Below, piece after piece: positions 34,035 to 42,262 of a stretch of 64,000 bases of DNA. The stretch lies in contig JAWKTE010000009.1 of assembly GCA_041401985.1 (NCBI GenBank), forward strand, positions 124,001 through 188,000, written 5' to 3'. This stretch comes from JACKHA01 sp041401985 (lineage in GTDB: Bacteria > Planctomycetota > Phycisphaerae > Phycisphaerales > UBA1924). A program made the position numbers and the translations under genes. Below the pieces are notes generated by a model. The model had not been told where the DNA came from. It did no database searches and saw only the letters and a program-made list of their open reading frames with translations. Within the stretch, counting starts at the first letter, position 1. Each line of letters opens with the position of its first letter.

Positions 34035-35369
34035 TCAGCACCCCGCCGCGAACAGCGCGAGGTAGTAGAAGAAATCGTCGTTGGTGATCACGCCGTTCGG
34101 CACGCCGTAGCCGGGCTGGCCCATGATCGCGCCCGTCGTCAGGTCGCACACCGCGACGTTGCCCGCTGCGAACTCGGCCAGGAAGTAGAAGAAGTCGTCG
34201 TTGTTCAGCGTGCCGTTCGGGACGCCGTATCCCGGCTGGCCGGCAATCGCGCCGGTCGTGAGGTCCGGCTCGCAGGTCGCCTGGAGGATCATCGCGTAGG
34301 CCCGGACCTGGCCGCCCAGCACGCCGGTGCCGACGATCGTGCCGTCCTCGCTGATGCCCAGGGCCGAGGACGAGGTGTTCATGGAGATGTCCCAGCCGGT
34401 CCCGGGCGGGATGAGGTCCTGCAGCACATAGGTCTGCGTGCCGTCGAACAGGAAGGGCACGGCGAACAGGCCGCTGCCGATGCCGACGACCCATCCGTCC
34501 GAGTTCACGCCCCTCGCCGAGGCGGTGCTGGCGCCCGTCGGCAGCGGGATCTCGATGGGCGGGCTCACGCGGTCCCAGCGGAACGGGCGGGCGTCGGTCT
34601 GGTTGAACGTGCTGGGCCCGACGACGAACCCGTTCTCGCTGATGTCGAACGCGATGGTCCCGTTGTGCCCCGCCAGCGGGGGCACCTCGATTGTGGTGTT
34701 GGTGCTCGTGTCGTGCAGCAGCCCGACGTTGCGGGCCAGGTTGCCGGGATCGAACCCGTTGCCGACCACCAGGCCCGCGTTGTTGCAGCGGAAGGCGGTG
34801 GTCATGATCGCCCCGTTGGGCGGCGTGGCCAGGATCGGCGTCGGCACGCCGCCGACCCAGACCGCGGCCCGCTCGCTCGAACCCCCGTCCTGTGACCCGA
34901 CGACCAGCCCCGCGTCGTTCACGTCGTAGGCCCGTCCGAGCGTCTGCCCGGCGGAAAGGGCCAGCGCGCTGGCGGTCCCATTGGTCCACAACACGGGCAG
35001 CGGGCTCGAGCCGAAGAACGTCGTGCTGGCGACACCGGCACACAGGCCGGTGTCGCTCGCGCCGTTGGCGACCTGGTACGCCCGCCCGGGCAGCAGGTCG
35101 AGCCCGACGATGCCCCCGCCCGCGGTCCACGAGAACGCCTGCGAGCCGCTCGCCAGCGACCGCCCGACGCCCACACCGCCGGGCGAGATGCCCAGCGCCT
35201 GCGCGTTGCTGTCGCCGGCGTTGACCAGGCCCATGTCCACGATGTTGTACTGCGGCTGGGCGTGGGCCAGGGCGCACGCCAGCAAGACCGCCGCGCCGAA
35301 GCACGCGGCTCGCCTCGCAACCCCGCACGGAACACCAGGCGACCCGACCGAGCGTTGAACCGTTCGCAT
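34035..35369 (-). CDS. Secreted HAF-repeat protein ending in the paired FAAGN/FAAGC domain
   Basis: A 444-residue exported protein. A signal peptide (about 1-37) is followed by several HAF-type repeats with the form 'ALGISxxGxVVGxS' (for example GISPGGVGVGRS, VNDAGLVVGSQDGG, ISENGFVVGPS, VNSDGWVVGIGS), which build a beta-propeller-like surface. The C-terminus has two about 40-residue repeats starting CEPDLTTGAIAGQPGYGV and CDLTTGAIMGQPGYGV, each with NDDFFYxL. The first ends FAAGN, the second ends the protein with FAAGC. It shares only this C-terminal domain with the proteins at 26106 and 46827. Confidence 0.82.
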   Translation of the reverse strand: MRTVQRSVGSPGVPCGVARRAACFGAAVLLACALAHAQPQYNIVDMGLVNAGDSNAQALGISPGGVGVGRSLASGSQAFSWTAGGGIVGLDLLPGRAYQVANGASDTGLCAGVASTTFFGSSPLPVLWTNGTASALALSAGQTLGRAYDVNDAGLVVGSQDGGSSERAAVWVGGVPTPILATPPNGAIMTTAFRCNNAGLVVGNGFDPGNLARNVGLLHDTSTNTTIEVPPLAGHNGTIAFDISENGFVVGPSTFNQTDARPFRWDRVSPPIEIPLPTGASTASARGVNSDGWVVGIGSGLFAVPFLFDGTQTYVLQDLIPPGTGWDISMNTSSSALGISEDGTIVGTGVLGGQVRAYAMILQATCEPDLTTGAIAGQPGYGVPNGTLNNDDFFYFLAEFAAGNVAVCDLTTGAIMGQPGYGVPNGVITNDDFFYYLALFAAGC

Positions 35370-35553
35370 CCCAAACCTCCCGTGCCGCCCATGCGGATCC
35401 GCCCCGAGCGAGCGGCTCCGAGCGTACCGCCCCGACCCGACAGCACCAAGCGTCGCGGCCGGAAACGCCGGGGGATGCGGATTCGAGTCGGGCGGCGGGC
35501 CGCAATCGGTCGCCTTGGGACTGGCACCGGGCAACGCGCCACGCCCGCCCCGG

Positions 35554-35559
35554 TACACT
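35554..35559 (+). promoter_or_regulatory. -10-like hexamer directly before the ABC ATPase start
   Basis: TACACT lies 5 nt before the GTG at 35565, the same arrangement as at nuoH (TACACT, 6595-6600) and other genes here. It suggests a leaderless transcript. Confidence 0.5.
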
Positions 35560-35564
35560 CCCGC

Positions 35565-36371
35565 GTGTCCAGCCAGCCCACGCAGCCCGACGTTCTGACC
35601 GACGAACCCGCGCCAGCGTCGCGCGGGGCCTACGCCGGCCAGAAGCCCGGCACGCCCCCCGTGGCCGAACTCCGCGGCCTGCGCAAGACCTACTACAAGC
35701 CCGACGGCACCATCATGGTCGAGGCCCTCAAGGGCGTCGACCTGGCCATCGGGCGCGGCGAGTACGTCGCCATCATGGGCGCCTCCGGCTCCGGCAAGTC
35801 CACGCTCATGAACGTCCTGGGCTGCCTCGACCAGCCGACCAAGGGCGACTACTTCCTCGACGGGGTCAACATCCGCGAGATGACCGATACCGAACTCTCG
35901 ATCTTCCGCGGGCAGAAGATCGGCTTCGTGTTCCAGGCGTTCAACCTGATCTCGGAACTGGTGGTCGAGGAGAACGTCGAGGTGCCGCTGTTCTACCAGG
36001 GTATCGGGCGGGCCGAGCGGCGCAAGCGCGCGGTCGATGCGCTCGGGCTGGTGGGCCTGGGCGACCGCCTTGGGCACCGCCCGAGCGAGCTCTCCGGCGG
36101 GCAGCAGCAGCGCGTCGCGATCGCGCGGGCACTGGTGACGCGGCCCGTCGTGCTGATGGCCGACGAGCCGACGGGCAACCTCGACTCGTCCACCGGCGAG
36201 TCGATCCTGCAACTCTTTGAGCGACTCAACGACGAGGGCATGACCATCATCATGGTCACCCACGACGACGACATCGCCCACCGCTGCGAGCGGGTCATCC
36301 GCCTGAAGGACGGCGTGGTCGAGGTGGATCGGCGGAACCCGCCGCGGCAGCGCGCGATCGACAACGCATAA
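35565..36371 (+). CDS. ABC transporter ATP-binding protein (LolD/MacB subfamily)
   Basis: A 268-residue ATPase with Walker A GASGSGKST, Q-loop FVFQAFNLI, signature LSGGQQQRV, Walker B VVLMADEPTG and switch His in VTHDDD. The sequence belongs to the LolD/MacB/FtsE group that works with FtsX-type permeases in lipoprotein release or efflux. No permease gene is adjacent. A LolC-like permease is at the window start, 34 kb away, so pairing is only a possibility. The N-terminal 35 residues are a polar extension. Start GTG 35565 is favoured by TACACT just upstream and by the limit of sequence conservation. Confidence 0.9.
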   Translation: MSSQPTQPDVLTDEPAPASRGAYAGQKPGTPPVAELRGLRKTYYKPDGTIMVEALKGVDLAIGRGEYVAIMGASGSGKSTLMNVLGCLDQPTKGDYFLDGVNIREMTDTELSIFRGQKIGFVFQAFNLISELVVEENVEVPLFYQGIGRAERRKRAVDALGLVGLGDRLGHRPSELSGGQQQRVAIARALVTRPVVLMADEPTGNLDSSTGESILQLFERLNDEGMTIIMVTHDDDIAHRCERVIRLKDGVVEVDRRNPPRQRAIDNA

Positions 36372-36403
36372 CAGAGCCGCGATCGTCGGATCGCGCGTCT
36401 GTT
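36370..36403. terminator. Bidirectional hairpin between convergent ABC ATPase and aroK genes
   Basis: AACAGA and TCTGTT form an outer stem and GCGATC/GATCGC an inner one. The hairpin covers the last base pairs of both stop codons (36371 and 36403) and can form in either transcript. Confidence 0.55.
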
Positions 36404-36948
36404 CAGCCGCCGCGTGCGAGCCGCTCGATGGCGTCCACAACGCCCTCCGCCTCCGGCCCCGCAACCTCAACAACCGCCGACGCCAGCGACCGATACAGCG
36501 GGTCCCTCGCGGCGTACACCGCGTCGATCTCCGCCAGCGGATCGCCCCCGAGCAGGCCGGGGCGATTGGCCATGTCCGTGCCCGCCAGACGCCGGCGGAG
36601 TGCATCGGGCGACGCGTGCAGATAGACGATCGTCGCACGCCCGCCATCACGCTCGCCCCGCAGCAACTCGGCGGCACCCGGTGCCGTCGGCGTGCCCCCG
36701 CCCAGCGCGACGATCTGCGCGGAAGTCCGAAGCACCTCTCGAAGGGACTCGATCTCCGCCCGCCGGAACGCCCCCTCACCAAGCGTGGCGAACGCGTCGG
36801 ACGCCGTCGCGCACCCGAGCCGCGCGAGCGTCCGCTCATCCAGATCAACAACGCCACGCCCGAGTCGCACCCCGAGCACCCCGCCCAGCGTCGACTTCCC
36901 GCTGCCGCGCAGGCCCATCAGCACCAGATTGGGAGAAGCGTCGGGCAC
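36403..36948 (-). CDS. aroK: Shikimate kinase
   Basis: A 181-residue P-loop kinase that phosphorylates shikimate in chorismate synthesis. Motifs in order are GLRGSGKST (12-20), VVDLDERT, LGEGAFRRAEIESL (substrate loop), LGGGT (near 82) and ANRPGL (lid Arg). Length is normal for AroK. It starts at GTG 36948, 6 nt after the efp stop, so the two genes form an operon; aroK-efp linkage is common near aro clusters. The rest of the aromatic pathway is not in this window. Confidence 0.92.
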   Translation of the reverse strand: MPDASPNLVLMGLRGSGKSTLGGVLGVRLGRGVVDLDERTLARLGCATASDAFATLGEGAFRRAEIESLREVLRTSAQIVALGGGTPTAPGAAELLRGERDGGRATIVYLHASPDALRRRLAGTDMANRPGLLGGDPLAEIDAVYAARDPLYRSLASAVVEVAGPEAEGVVDAIERLARGG

Positions 36949-36954
36949 GCCCGC

Positions 36955-37509
36955 TCAGGCCCGGCTGATGTACGAGCCGTCGGCCGTCGAGATCTTGATC
37001 TTCTCGCCCTCGTTGATGAACGCGGGGACGCGGGTCTTCAGGCCCGTCTCGCAGGTCGCGTCCTTGAGCTGGTTGGTCGCGGTGGCGTTCTTGACCCCGG
37101 GCGGGCACTCGGTGATGACCAGTTCCACAGCCGCGGGCAGTTCCATGGACACCGGGTTGTTCTCGTAGAACAGGATCACGGCGCTGGCGTTCGGGGCCAG
37201 GTACTTGAGCGAGTCCGCGAAGGTGTCCTCGGGGATCGTGACCTGGTCGAAGTTGTCCTTGTCCATGAAGGTGGCGCCGGTGTTGTCGGAGTAGAGGTAC
37301 TCCATGTCGCGCTTGTCGAGGGTGAAGACCTCGATCTCGTCGCCCGAACTCCAGCGCTTCTCCAGCACCTTGCCGGTGAGGACTTCCTTGTACTTGATCT
37401 GCATGAACGCGCGGAGGTTGCCGGGGGTGCGGTGATCGACCTGCGTCGCGACGCAGAGTTTGCCGTCGACCTTGATGCCGTAGCCGGGGCGGATGTCGGT
37501 GGCCTTCAT
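36955..37509 (-). CDS. efp: Translation elongation factor P
   Basis: A 184-residue EF-P with three beta-barrel domains: a KOW-like domain I (MKATDIRPGYGIKVDGKL), a domain II with DMEYLYSDN and an OB-fold domain III with VPAFINEGEKI. EF-P relieves stalls at proline runs. The tip loop that normally bears the modified Lys or Arg reads HRTPGNLRAF, so the residue at the Lys34 position is Asn31. No known modification system is visible in the window. It is the first gene of the operon with aroK. Confidence 0.95.
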   Translation of the reverse strand: MKATDIRPGYGIKVDGKLCVATQVDHRTPGNLRAFMQIKYKEVLTGKVLEKRWSSGDEIEVFTLDKRDMEYLYSDNTGATFMDKDNFDQVTIPEDTFADSLKYLAPNASAVILFYENNPVSMELPAAVELVITECPPGVKNATATNQLKDATCETGLKTRVPAFINEGEKIKISTADGSYISRA

Positions 37510-37649
37510 CGTCGGTGTCTCGGGAGGGGCGGCGTCGCCCGCCGCTGGTGGCGGGTGGACCGGCCCGGGTGGTCTGGGGGCTCGATTGGGGAGCCATGCT
37601 AGGCTAGGTGCGTCCCCCGATCGATCGCAACCTGCACGGAGAGCCGGAG

Positions 37650-38786
37650 ATGCGCACAAACCCAACCCCGATCGCCAGTCGCGACGCCGGCCCGGTCGTC
37701 TCGCGTCGGGGGTTCCTGGCGGCGTCCGCCGGGATCGCCGCCCTGGCCGCGCTCCCGGGCTGGGCGCTTGCCGGGCTTGGCCGCCGGGACGACCTGCCCG
37801 AGACGTTCTTCGACCTGGAACTGGCCGGCGGCGACCTGGCCCATCCCGTCGCGGGGACCACCCGCCGCGTCCGCGTGCTGCTCGGCTCGCCCGGCACGTC
37901 GTCCAACTCGATGGTGCTGGTGGATGAGGGCGGGTCGCTGCTGGTGGACGTCTCGACCCCCGGTTTCGGGCAGCGGATGGCCGAGGACGCCGCGCTCGTC
38001 GGTGGGCCGGTGGGGCATCGGGCCCAGGACGAACGCGAGCCGCGCGACGCGATCGTCGTCAACACGCACCACCACTTCGACCACACGGGCGGCAACTTTG
38101 CGTTGGGCCTGGCCGGGCCGCGCCCGCGCGTCGTGATGCACGCCACCTGCGACGCTCGCGTTCGCAACGACCTGGAGCGGTACCGCGCCGCGGCGTCGAG
38201 CGCGATGCGCTCGGCCCAGTCCGTCGAAGACCCGGCCAGGCGCGACCAGGCCATCGCCTCGGCCCGGGCCCTGATCGATCGTGCTCCGCTGCTGGCCGCC
38301 GACGACTTCGGCGCGACCGAGACCTTCGACGCCGAGCGCCACGACATCAACGTCGGCGCCACGCTGGTCCAACTGCACCACTTCGGCGCCGGGCATACCG
38401 ACAACGACACCGTGGTGCTCGTCCCCGACGACAACGTCCTGCACGCGGGCGACCTGCTCTTTGCCGGGCTGCACCCCTACTTCGCCGACGACAGCGGCGC
38501 GACCGCCCCCGGCTGGATCGAATCCGTCGCCAGGACCATCGACCTGTGCGACCGCGACACCGTCGTCGTGCCCGGGCACGGCCCGGTCTGCGGCGTCGAC
38601 GAACTGCGTCGCCAGAAGGAGTACCTCGAGCAGTTGTGGGAGGCGGTGTCGGTCGAGGTCCGCCGCGGCACGCCGCGGGGACAGGTGGTTGAGAAGACGT
38701 GGCCCTTCATGGACGGGCTGGGGTTCGAGCAGATCCGGCCCAGGGCGATCGGCGCGGTCTACGACGAGATCCGTGCGGCGGGGTGA
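37650..38786 (+). CDS. TAT-exported metallo-beta-lactamase-fold hydrolase
   Basis: A 378-residue protein with a twin-arginine signal (VSRRGFLAASAGIAALAAL, about 18-36) followed by an MBL fold. The metal site motif is NTHHHFDHTGG, with further ligands in GAGHTDND and VVVPGHGPVCG. These enzymes hydrolyse varied esters, lactones or thioesters using two zinc ions; the substrate is not predictable. A weak GGAGA lies 8 nt before the ATG at 37650. It is divergent from efp. Downstream the gene runs into the hairpin-repeat array and the insertion sequence. Confidence 0.85.
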   Translation: MRTNPTPIASRDAGPVVSRRGFLAASAGIAALAALPGWALAGLGRRDDLPETFFDLELAGGDLAHPVAGTTRRVRVLLGSPGTSSNSMVLVDEGGSLLVDVSTPGFGQRMAEDAALVGGPVGHRAQDEREPRDAIVVNTHHHFDHTGGNFALGLAGPRPRVVMHATCDARVRNDLERYRAAASSAMRSAQSVEDPARRDQAIASARALIDRAPLLAADDFGATETFDAERHDINVGATLVQLHHFGAGHTDNDTVVLVPDDNVLHAGDLLFAGLHPYFADDSGATAPGWIESVARTIDLCDRDTVVVPGHGPVCGVDELRRQKEYLEQLWEAVSVEVRRGTPRGQVVEKTWPFMDGLGFEQIRPRAIGAVYDEIRAAG

Positions 38787-38789
38787 ACG

Positions 38790-39074
38790 CCGTGGTGGCA
38801 CAGGTTTCCAACCTGTGTCGGCGGCGCGGCTGCCGAGTGCTCCAAGCCCGCGACGCCCGACGTGTGGCACGGCTGTGGCTCGGCACAGCCATGTCGAGCG
38901 TGCAATCCGCTCTGGTTGATCGGGCATGCTTGCTCCGAGCAGCAAGCATGCCACACGCTGGGGCCGCTCCGGCGAACGCGACGCGCAAGCGAGCGCCCGT
39001 GCCACGCCCTTCGGGGCTCTGGCCGAAGGTCGTGGTGAGGGTGGAAGGGCGCGCGACGTGTGGCATGGCTGTGG
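38790..39074. repeat. Modular hairpin-repeat array, left part
   Basis: Several hairpins bounded by GTGGCA/TGCCAC follow each other: CACAGGTT-tcc-AACCTGTG (38799-38817) with a GC-rich tail, a GGCTGTG/CACAGCC hairpin (about 38868-38893), a GCATGCTTGCT/AGCAAGCATGC type hairpin (about 38920-38953) and CCACGnCCTTCGG...CCGAAGGTCGTGG (about 39000-39032). Then the next unit begins and is cut by the insertion sequence at 39085. Copies recur at 40112-40400, 46600-46815, 48345-48390 and 48600-48710. Confidence 0.75.
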
Positions 39075-39084
39075 CTCTGCACAG

Positions 39085-40101
39085 TGCTCTGTAGAAACGA
39101 TTTGACAGATGTTCATTGAGCCGGTCCAATGCCGGCCATATGGCAAGGACGCCCGGACCCGATCGGATCGTTCTGGAGGTCGCGCGGCTGTCGCTGGCCG
39201 CGGCTCGGCGGTGCGTGAGCACCTACGGGTCGATCAAGAGCCGCCACGACTTCACGCAGCCGCAGCTCATCGCCTGTTTGGTGCTGCGCGCGTACCGCAC
39301 GACCTTCCGGGGCATCACCCAGCTGCTGGCCGAGATGCCCGACGTCCGCGCCGCGCTGGGTCTCGAGCGTGTGCCCCACTACACGACGCTGCAGAAGCTG
39401 CACGCCAAGCCGCACGTGGTCGGCGTGATCGAGGCCATGCTCACCGACCTGCTCCGCGGCGTGACCGGGCAGGACCGGGCCGCGGTCGAGGAGGTCGCGA
39501 TGGACTCCACCGGCCTGGCGATGACCAACGCCAGCGTCTACTTCCGGATGGTCAAGGAGAAGGACAGGGCCGGAAGGGGTCGAAGAAACGCGCCGGCCGG
39601 CCCGCGGCCCGGACCAAGCGCGGCTCGACGAGGCGCACCGGCCGCTACGTCAAGGTCTCGGTGGCGGTGGCCTGCGCGCTGTTCATGCCGTGCGCCATGC
39701 GCGTGGCCTTCGGCCCTCGGGCCGACACCACCGAGACCCCCGTCCTGCTGGAGCAGACGTTCCGGTGCTGCGTCCGCGCGCTGTACGCCGACGCGGGGTT
39801 CGACGCCGAATCGCTGCACGGGATCTGCCGCGACGAACACGGGACCGAGAGCTGGTGCCGCCGGTGATCAAGTCGAAGGACGGCACGGTCAAGACCCCGC
39901 ACCGGGCCAGGATGCTCGATCTTCCGGCGTGCTACGGGCAGCGCTGGCAGGTCGAGTCGTTCTTCAGCGCGCTAACGGACCACCGGCGGGGCCTGAACTG
40001 CCGACTCCCCGCGTCGCTGCTGTCCGAGGCCGCCATGCGGGTGCTGGCCTACACCGTCCATCGGTAGTGCCAGCGAGAGACTCGAAAGGAGTCACAGAGC
40101 A
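39085..40101 (+). mobile_element. 1017-bp insertion sequence with 10-bp target duplication
   Basis: The element begins TGCTCTGT (39085-39092) and ends with the inverted copy ACAGAGCA (40094-40101). It is flanked on both sides by CTCTGCACAG (39075-39084 and 40102-40111), a 10-bp target-site duplication. Removing the element restores a hairpin-repeat unit that matches the intact copy at about 38866-38900. It holds one DDE transposase gene, now frameshifted. Confidence 0.85.
39116..40067 (+). pseudogene. DDE transposase broken by two frameshifts
   Basis: The N-terminal part (about 39116-39580, one frame) gives LVLRAYRTTFRGITQLLAEM and the first catalytic Asp in AMDSTGLAM. The frame then shifts by one base near 39570-39600 into a stretch with RYVKVSVAVACALF and the second Asp in YADAGFD. 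It shifts again near 39845-39865 into the last stretch with the catalytic Glu in RWQVESFFSAL and ending AYTVHR. Joined, the three parts make a normal about 315-residue DDE transposase of the IS4/IS5-like group. Programmed frameshifting usually needs one shift, so decay or sequence error is likelier. Confidence 0.8.
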
Positions 40102-40111
40102 CTCTGCACAG

Positions 40112-40400
40112 CCATGTCGAACGTGCAACCCGTCCCTGTTGATCGAGCATGGCTGCTCCGAGCAGCAGCCATGCCACACATCGGACCCGCCCCAGCGAAC
40201 GCGACGCGCAAGCGAGCGTGCCACGACCTTCGGGGCTCTGGCCAAAGGTCGTGGTGAGGGTGGAGAGGGGTAGGAGAGGGAGGGGGAGACGGAGCACGAC
40301 CTTGCTCAGAGCCGCAAGGCCGTGGCACATGGCGTGACGGTCGCAACGGGTTGTTCGCACCGAGTCACGCCGCCCAGCCGGCGTGACTCGGTGGCACACG
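40112..40400. repeat. Modular hairpin-repeat array, right part
   Basis: It continues the unit interrupted by the insertion sequence. It contains GCATGGCTGCT/AGCAGCAGCCATGC (about 40147-40175), CCACGACCTTCGG.../CCAAAGGTCGTGG (about 40220-40255), CACGACCTTGC/GCAAGGcCGTG (about 40295-40323) and a 14-bp stem CACCGAGTCACGCC/GGCGTGACTCGGTG (40358-40393), then GTGGCAC. The remaining bases up to 40544 show no gene. Confidence 0.75.
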
Positions 40401-40544
40401 ACTGGGACGAGGGCGCGGCGTTCTCGGGCCTTCGCGATCGGGCGTTCCGGTCGAAGTGGTTGGTGGGGTTGGGGCGGGCGGGGGTACTGGGCGGCGTGGG
40501 GCGCGGCTTGACGCCGGGGCGGGGCGGGCCGATGGGTTGGGGCG

Positions 40545-42161
40545 ATGAGCCACACCACCCAGACGAGCAACCTGGCGAGCACCCCCTCCAGCGTCGCTCC
40601 GCCCTCCGATCCGATCGGGCGGGACGCCGGCGATCACCGGGCATGGGCGTATCCGCCGGCGGCCGAGTCCGCCGGTGCGACGGCGACCGCGCTGGGGCTG
40701 CTGGCCGCGACCGGCGTCGTGGGCACGGCCTACGCGCTCGGGGCCGACTGGCTGACCACGCCGACGCTGGGCCTGCCGCTGGGCGTGTGGGCGGTGCCGG
40801 CGGTGTACGGGCTGGTGCGCTGGGGGATGGTGAGGCCTCGGTATGTGCTGTCGAAGGCCGCGGCGGGGATCAACCGCGTGGCGTTCGGTGGCGGACGGTT
40901 GCCGCTGCTGCACCGCCAGGCACGCGACGGCTCGGCGGGGGCCGAACTGCTGCTGGCGTTCGGCGGATTCGGCGCGGGGCTTGCCTCGCGGTATGGACGC
41001 CCGCTGCTGGGCTGGATCAACGACAAGACGCGCGGGGCCTGGGGCGATGCCGAGGGCCTGGACCGCGCGTTCTGCGCGTGGCACGACCGCGTGTCGTGGC
41101 CGACGCGGGGGCTGCACGTGGCGCTGGTCGGCGGGGGCGAGCGCGTGCGACGATCGATCAAGGGGTCGGTGTCGAGCGGCGCCGACGCCGGGCTGCGCTG
41201 GTTCGTCGGGCACGACCGGATTGATGACGATGTGCTGTGCGATCGGTACGGGCTTGATGGCGTGCTGACGGTCGATGCCGACGGTCGCGGCGTGCTGCTG
41301 ACGTGCGAGCGGGCCGAGCGCGAGGCCGCGTGGTACGACTGGGGCCAGAACCGCCCGATCTCGTACGCGTCGGTCTTCCCCGGACGCCTCGACCCGATGC
41401 AGGTGACGCTCGGCGAGATCGACGCGGGCGATGCGGGCACGGTCGAGACGATCACACGGGCCGCGTGCGTGCTGTCGCGCCATCCGGCGCGGCTTGGGGG
41501 CGTGGACCGGGCGAGCGGTCGGCGTCCGATCGAGTTGCCGGTCGCGGCGGAGCAGACGGGCGAGGACGGCGCGGACGCGAACTGGGTGGCCGGGGCGATG
41601 GCCGAGATGATCGACGCCGTGGAGGCGTGGCCCGTGGGGCGTCCGCCGACGGACGCGATCCGCGTGGCGGCCCGCGTGGCGAGCGCGTGGCTGGCGGGCA
41701 CGGTGTGCACGCTCGAGGGCGAGGAGCGTCTGGCGGGCGTGGAGGCCGCGGCCCGGATCCTGGGCGACGAAGCCGAGGTGCTGCTGCGTCTTGGCGCGGT
41801 GCGGATCGCGGCCGGTCGCGACGAGGCGGGGCTGGAGGCCCTGTGCCGCGCGGATGAGGCGCTCGCGGGCGATGAGGACCTGGCGCAGGTCGATCCGTTC
41901 GCGTTCCTGCAGGCGGAACTTGGGGCGGGCGAGTCGGGCGCGATGACGCTCGGGCGCGTGGCCGCGGGCATCTGCATGGTGTGCGCGCGGACGGGCGACG
42001 AGCGGATCCCGTATCTGCGCGACGACATCATGGACGACATGCGGTACGCGGAATGGCTGATCGGGGCCGACCCGGACCGCCTGCTGCTGTACCAGGTGTT
42101 CGACCGGATCGCGGCGGAGCGTCGGGCGAGGCGGCCGGTGGAGGTGCTGCAGGCGGCGTGA
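40545..42161 (+). CDS. Membrane-associated protein of unknown function
   Basis: A 538-residue protein I do not recognise. A polar, Ser/Pro-rich N-terminus (1-40) precedes two hydrophobic segments (about 42-60 and 70-92). A large soluble region then contains a further amphipathic stretch (GAELLLAFGGFGAGLASRYG). The C-terminal half is Ala/Glu-rich and helical, with short repeat-like helices around VAARVASAWLAGTV, GVEAAARILGDEAEVLLRLG and LEALCRADEALAGD, reminiscent of TPR-like helices. Strong G/C third-position bias supports coding. It lies between the repeat array and a convergent hydrolase gene. Confidence 0.65.
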   Translation: MSHTTQTSNLASTPSSVAPPSDPIGRDAGDHRAWAYPPAAESAGATATALGLLAATGVVGTAYALGADWLTTPTLGLPLGVWAVPAVYGLVRWGMVRPRYVLSKAAAGINRVAFGGGRLPLLHRQARDGSAGAELLLAFGGFGAGLASRYGRPLLGWINDKTRGAWGDAEGLDRAFCAWHDRVSWPTRGLHVALVGGGERVRRSIKGSVSSGADAGLRWFVGHDRIDDDVLCDRYGLDGVLTVDADGRGVLLTCERAEREAAWYDWGQNRPISYASVFPGRLDPMQVTLGEIDAGDAGTVETITRAACVLSRHPARLGGVDRASGRRPIELPVAAEQTGEDGADANWVAGAMAEMIDAVEAWPVGRPPTDAIRVAARVASAWLAGTVCTLEGEERLAGVEAAARILGDEAEVLLRLGAVRIAAGRDEAGLEALCRADEALAGDEDLAQVDPFAFLQAELGAGESGAMTLGRVAAGICMVCARTGDERIPYLRDDIMDDMRYAEWLIGADPDRLLLYQVFDRIAAERRARRPVEVLQAA

Positions 42162-42262
42162 GAGTAAGGGAGCACTGCGGTATCGCAAAGGCGCTCTGCA
42201 GTTACTCTCGTCCTCCGCGACGTCCGCGTCTGCGGGTGCCCCACAACCTCAGGGACAGGCGT

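Noticed and set aside
35565..36371. Pairing of this ABC ATPase with the LolC-like permease at the window start
   Set aside because: They are 34 kb apart with no shared regulation visible, so the link cannot be supported from this sequence.
39116..40067. Programmed frameshift expression of the transposase
   Set aside because: Two separate shifts would be needed and no slippery heptamer with downstream structure is evident at either site.
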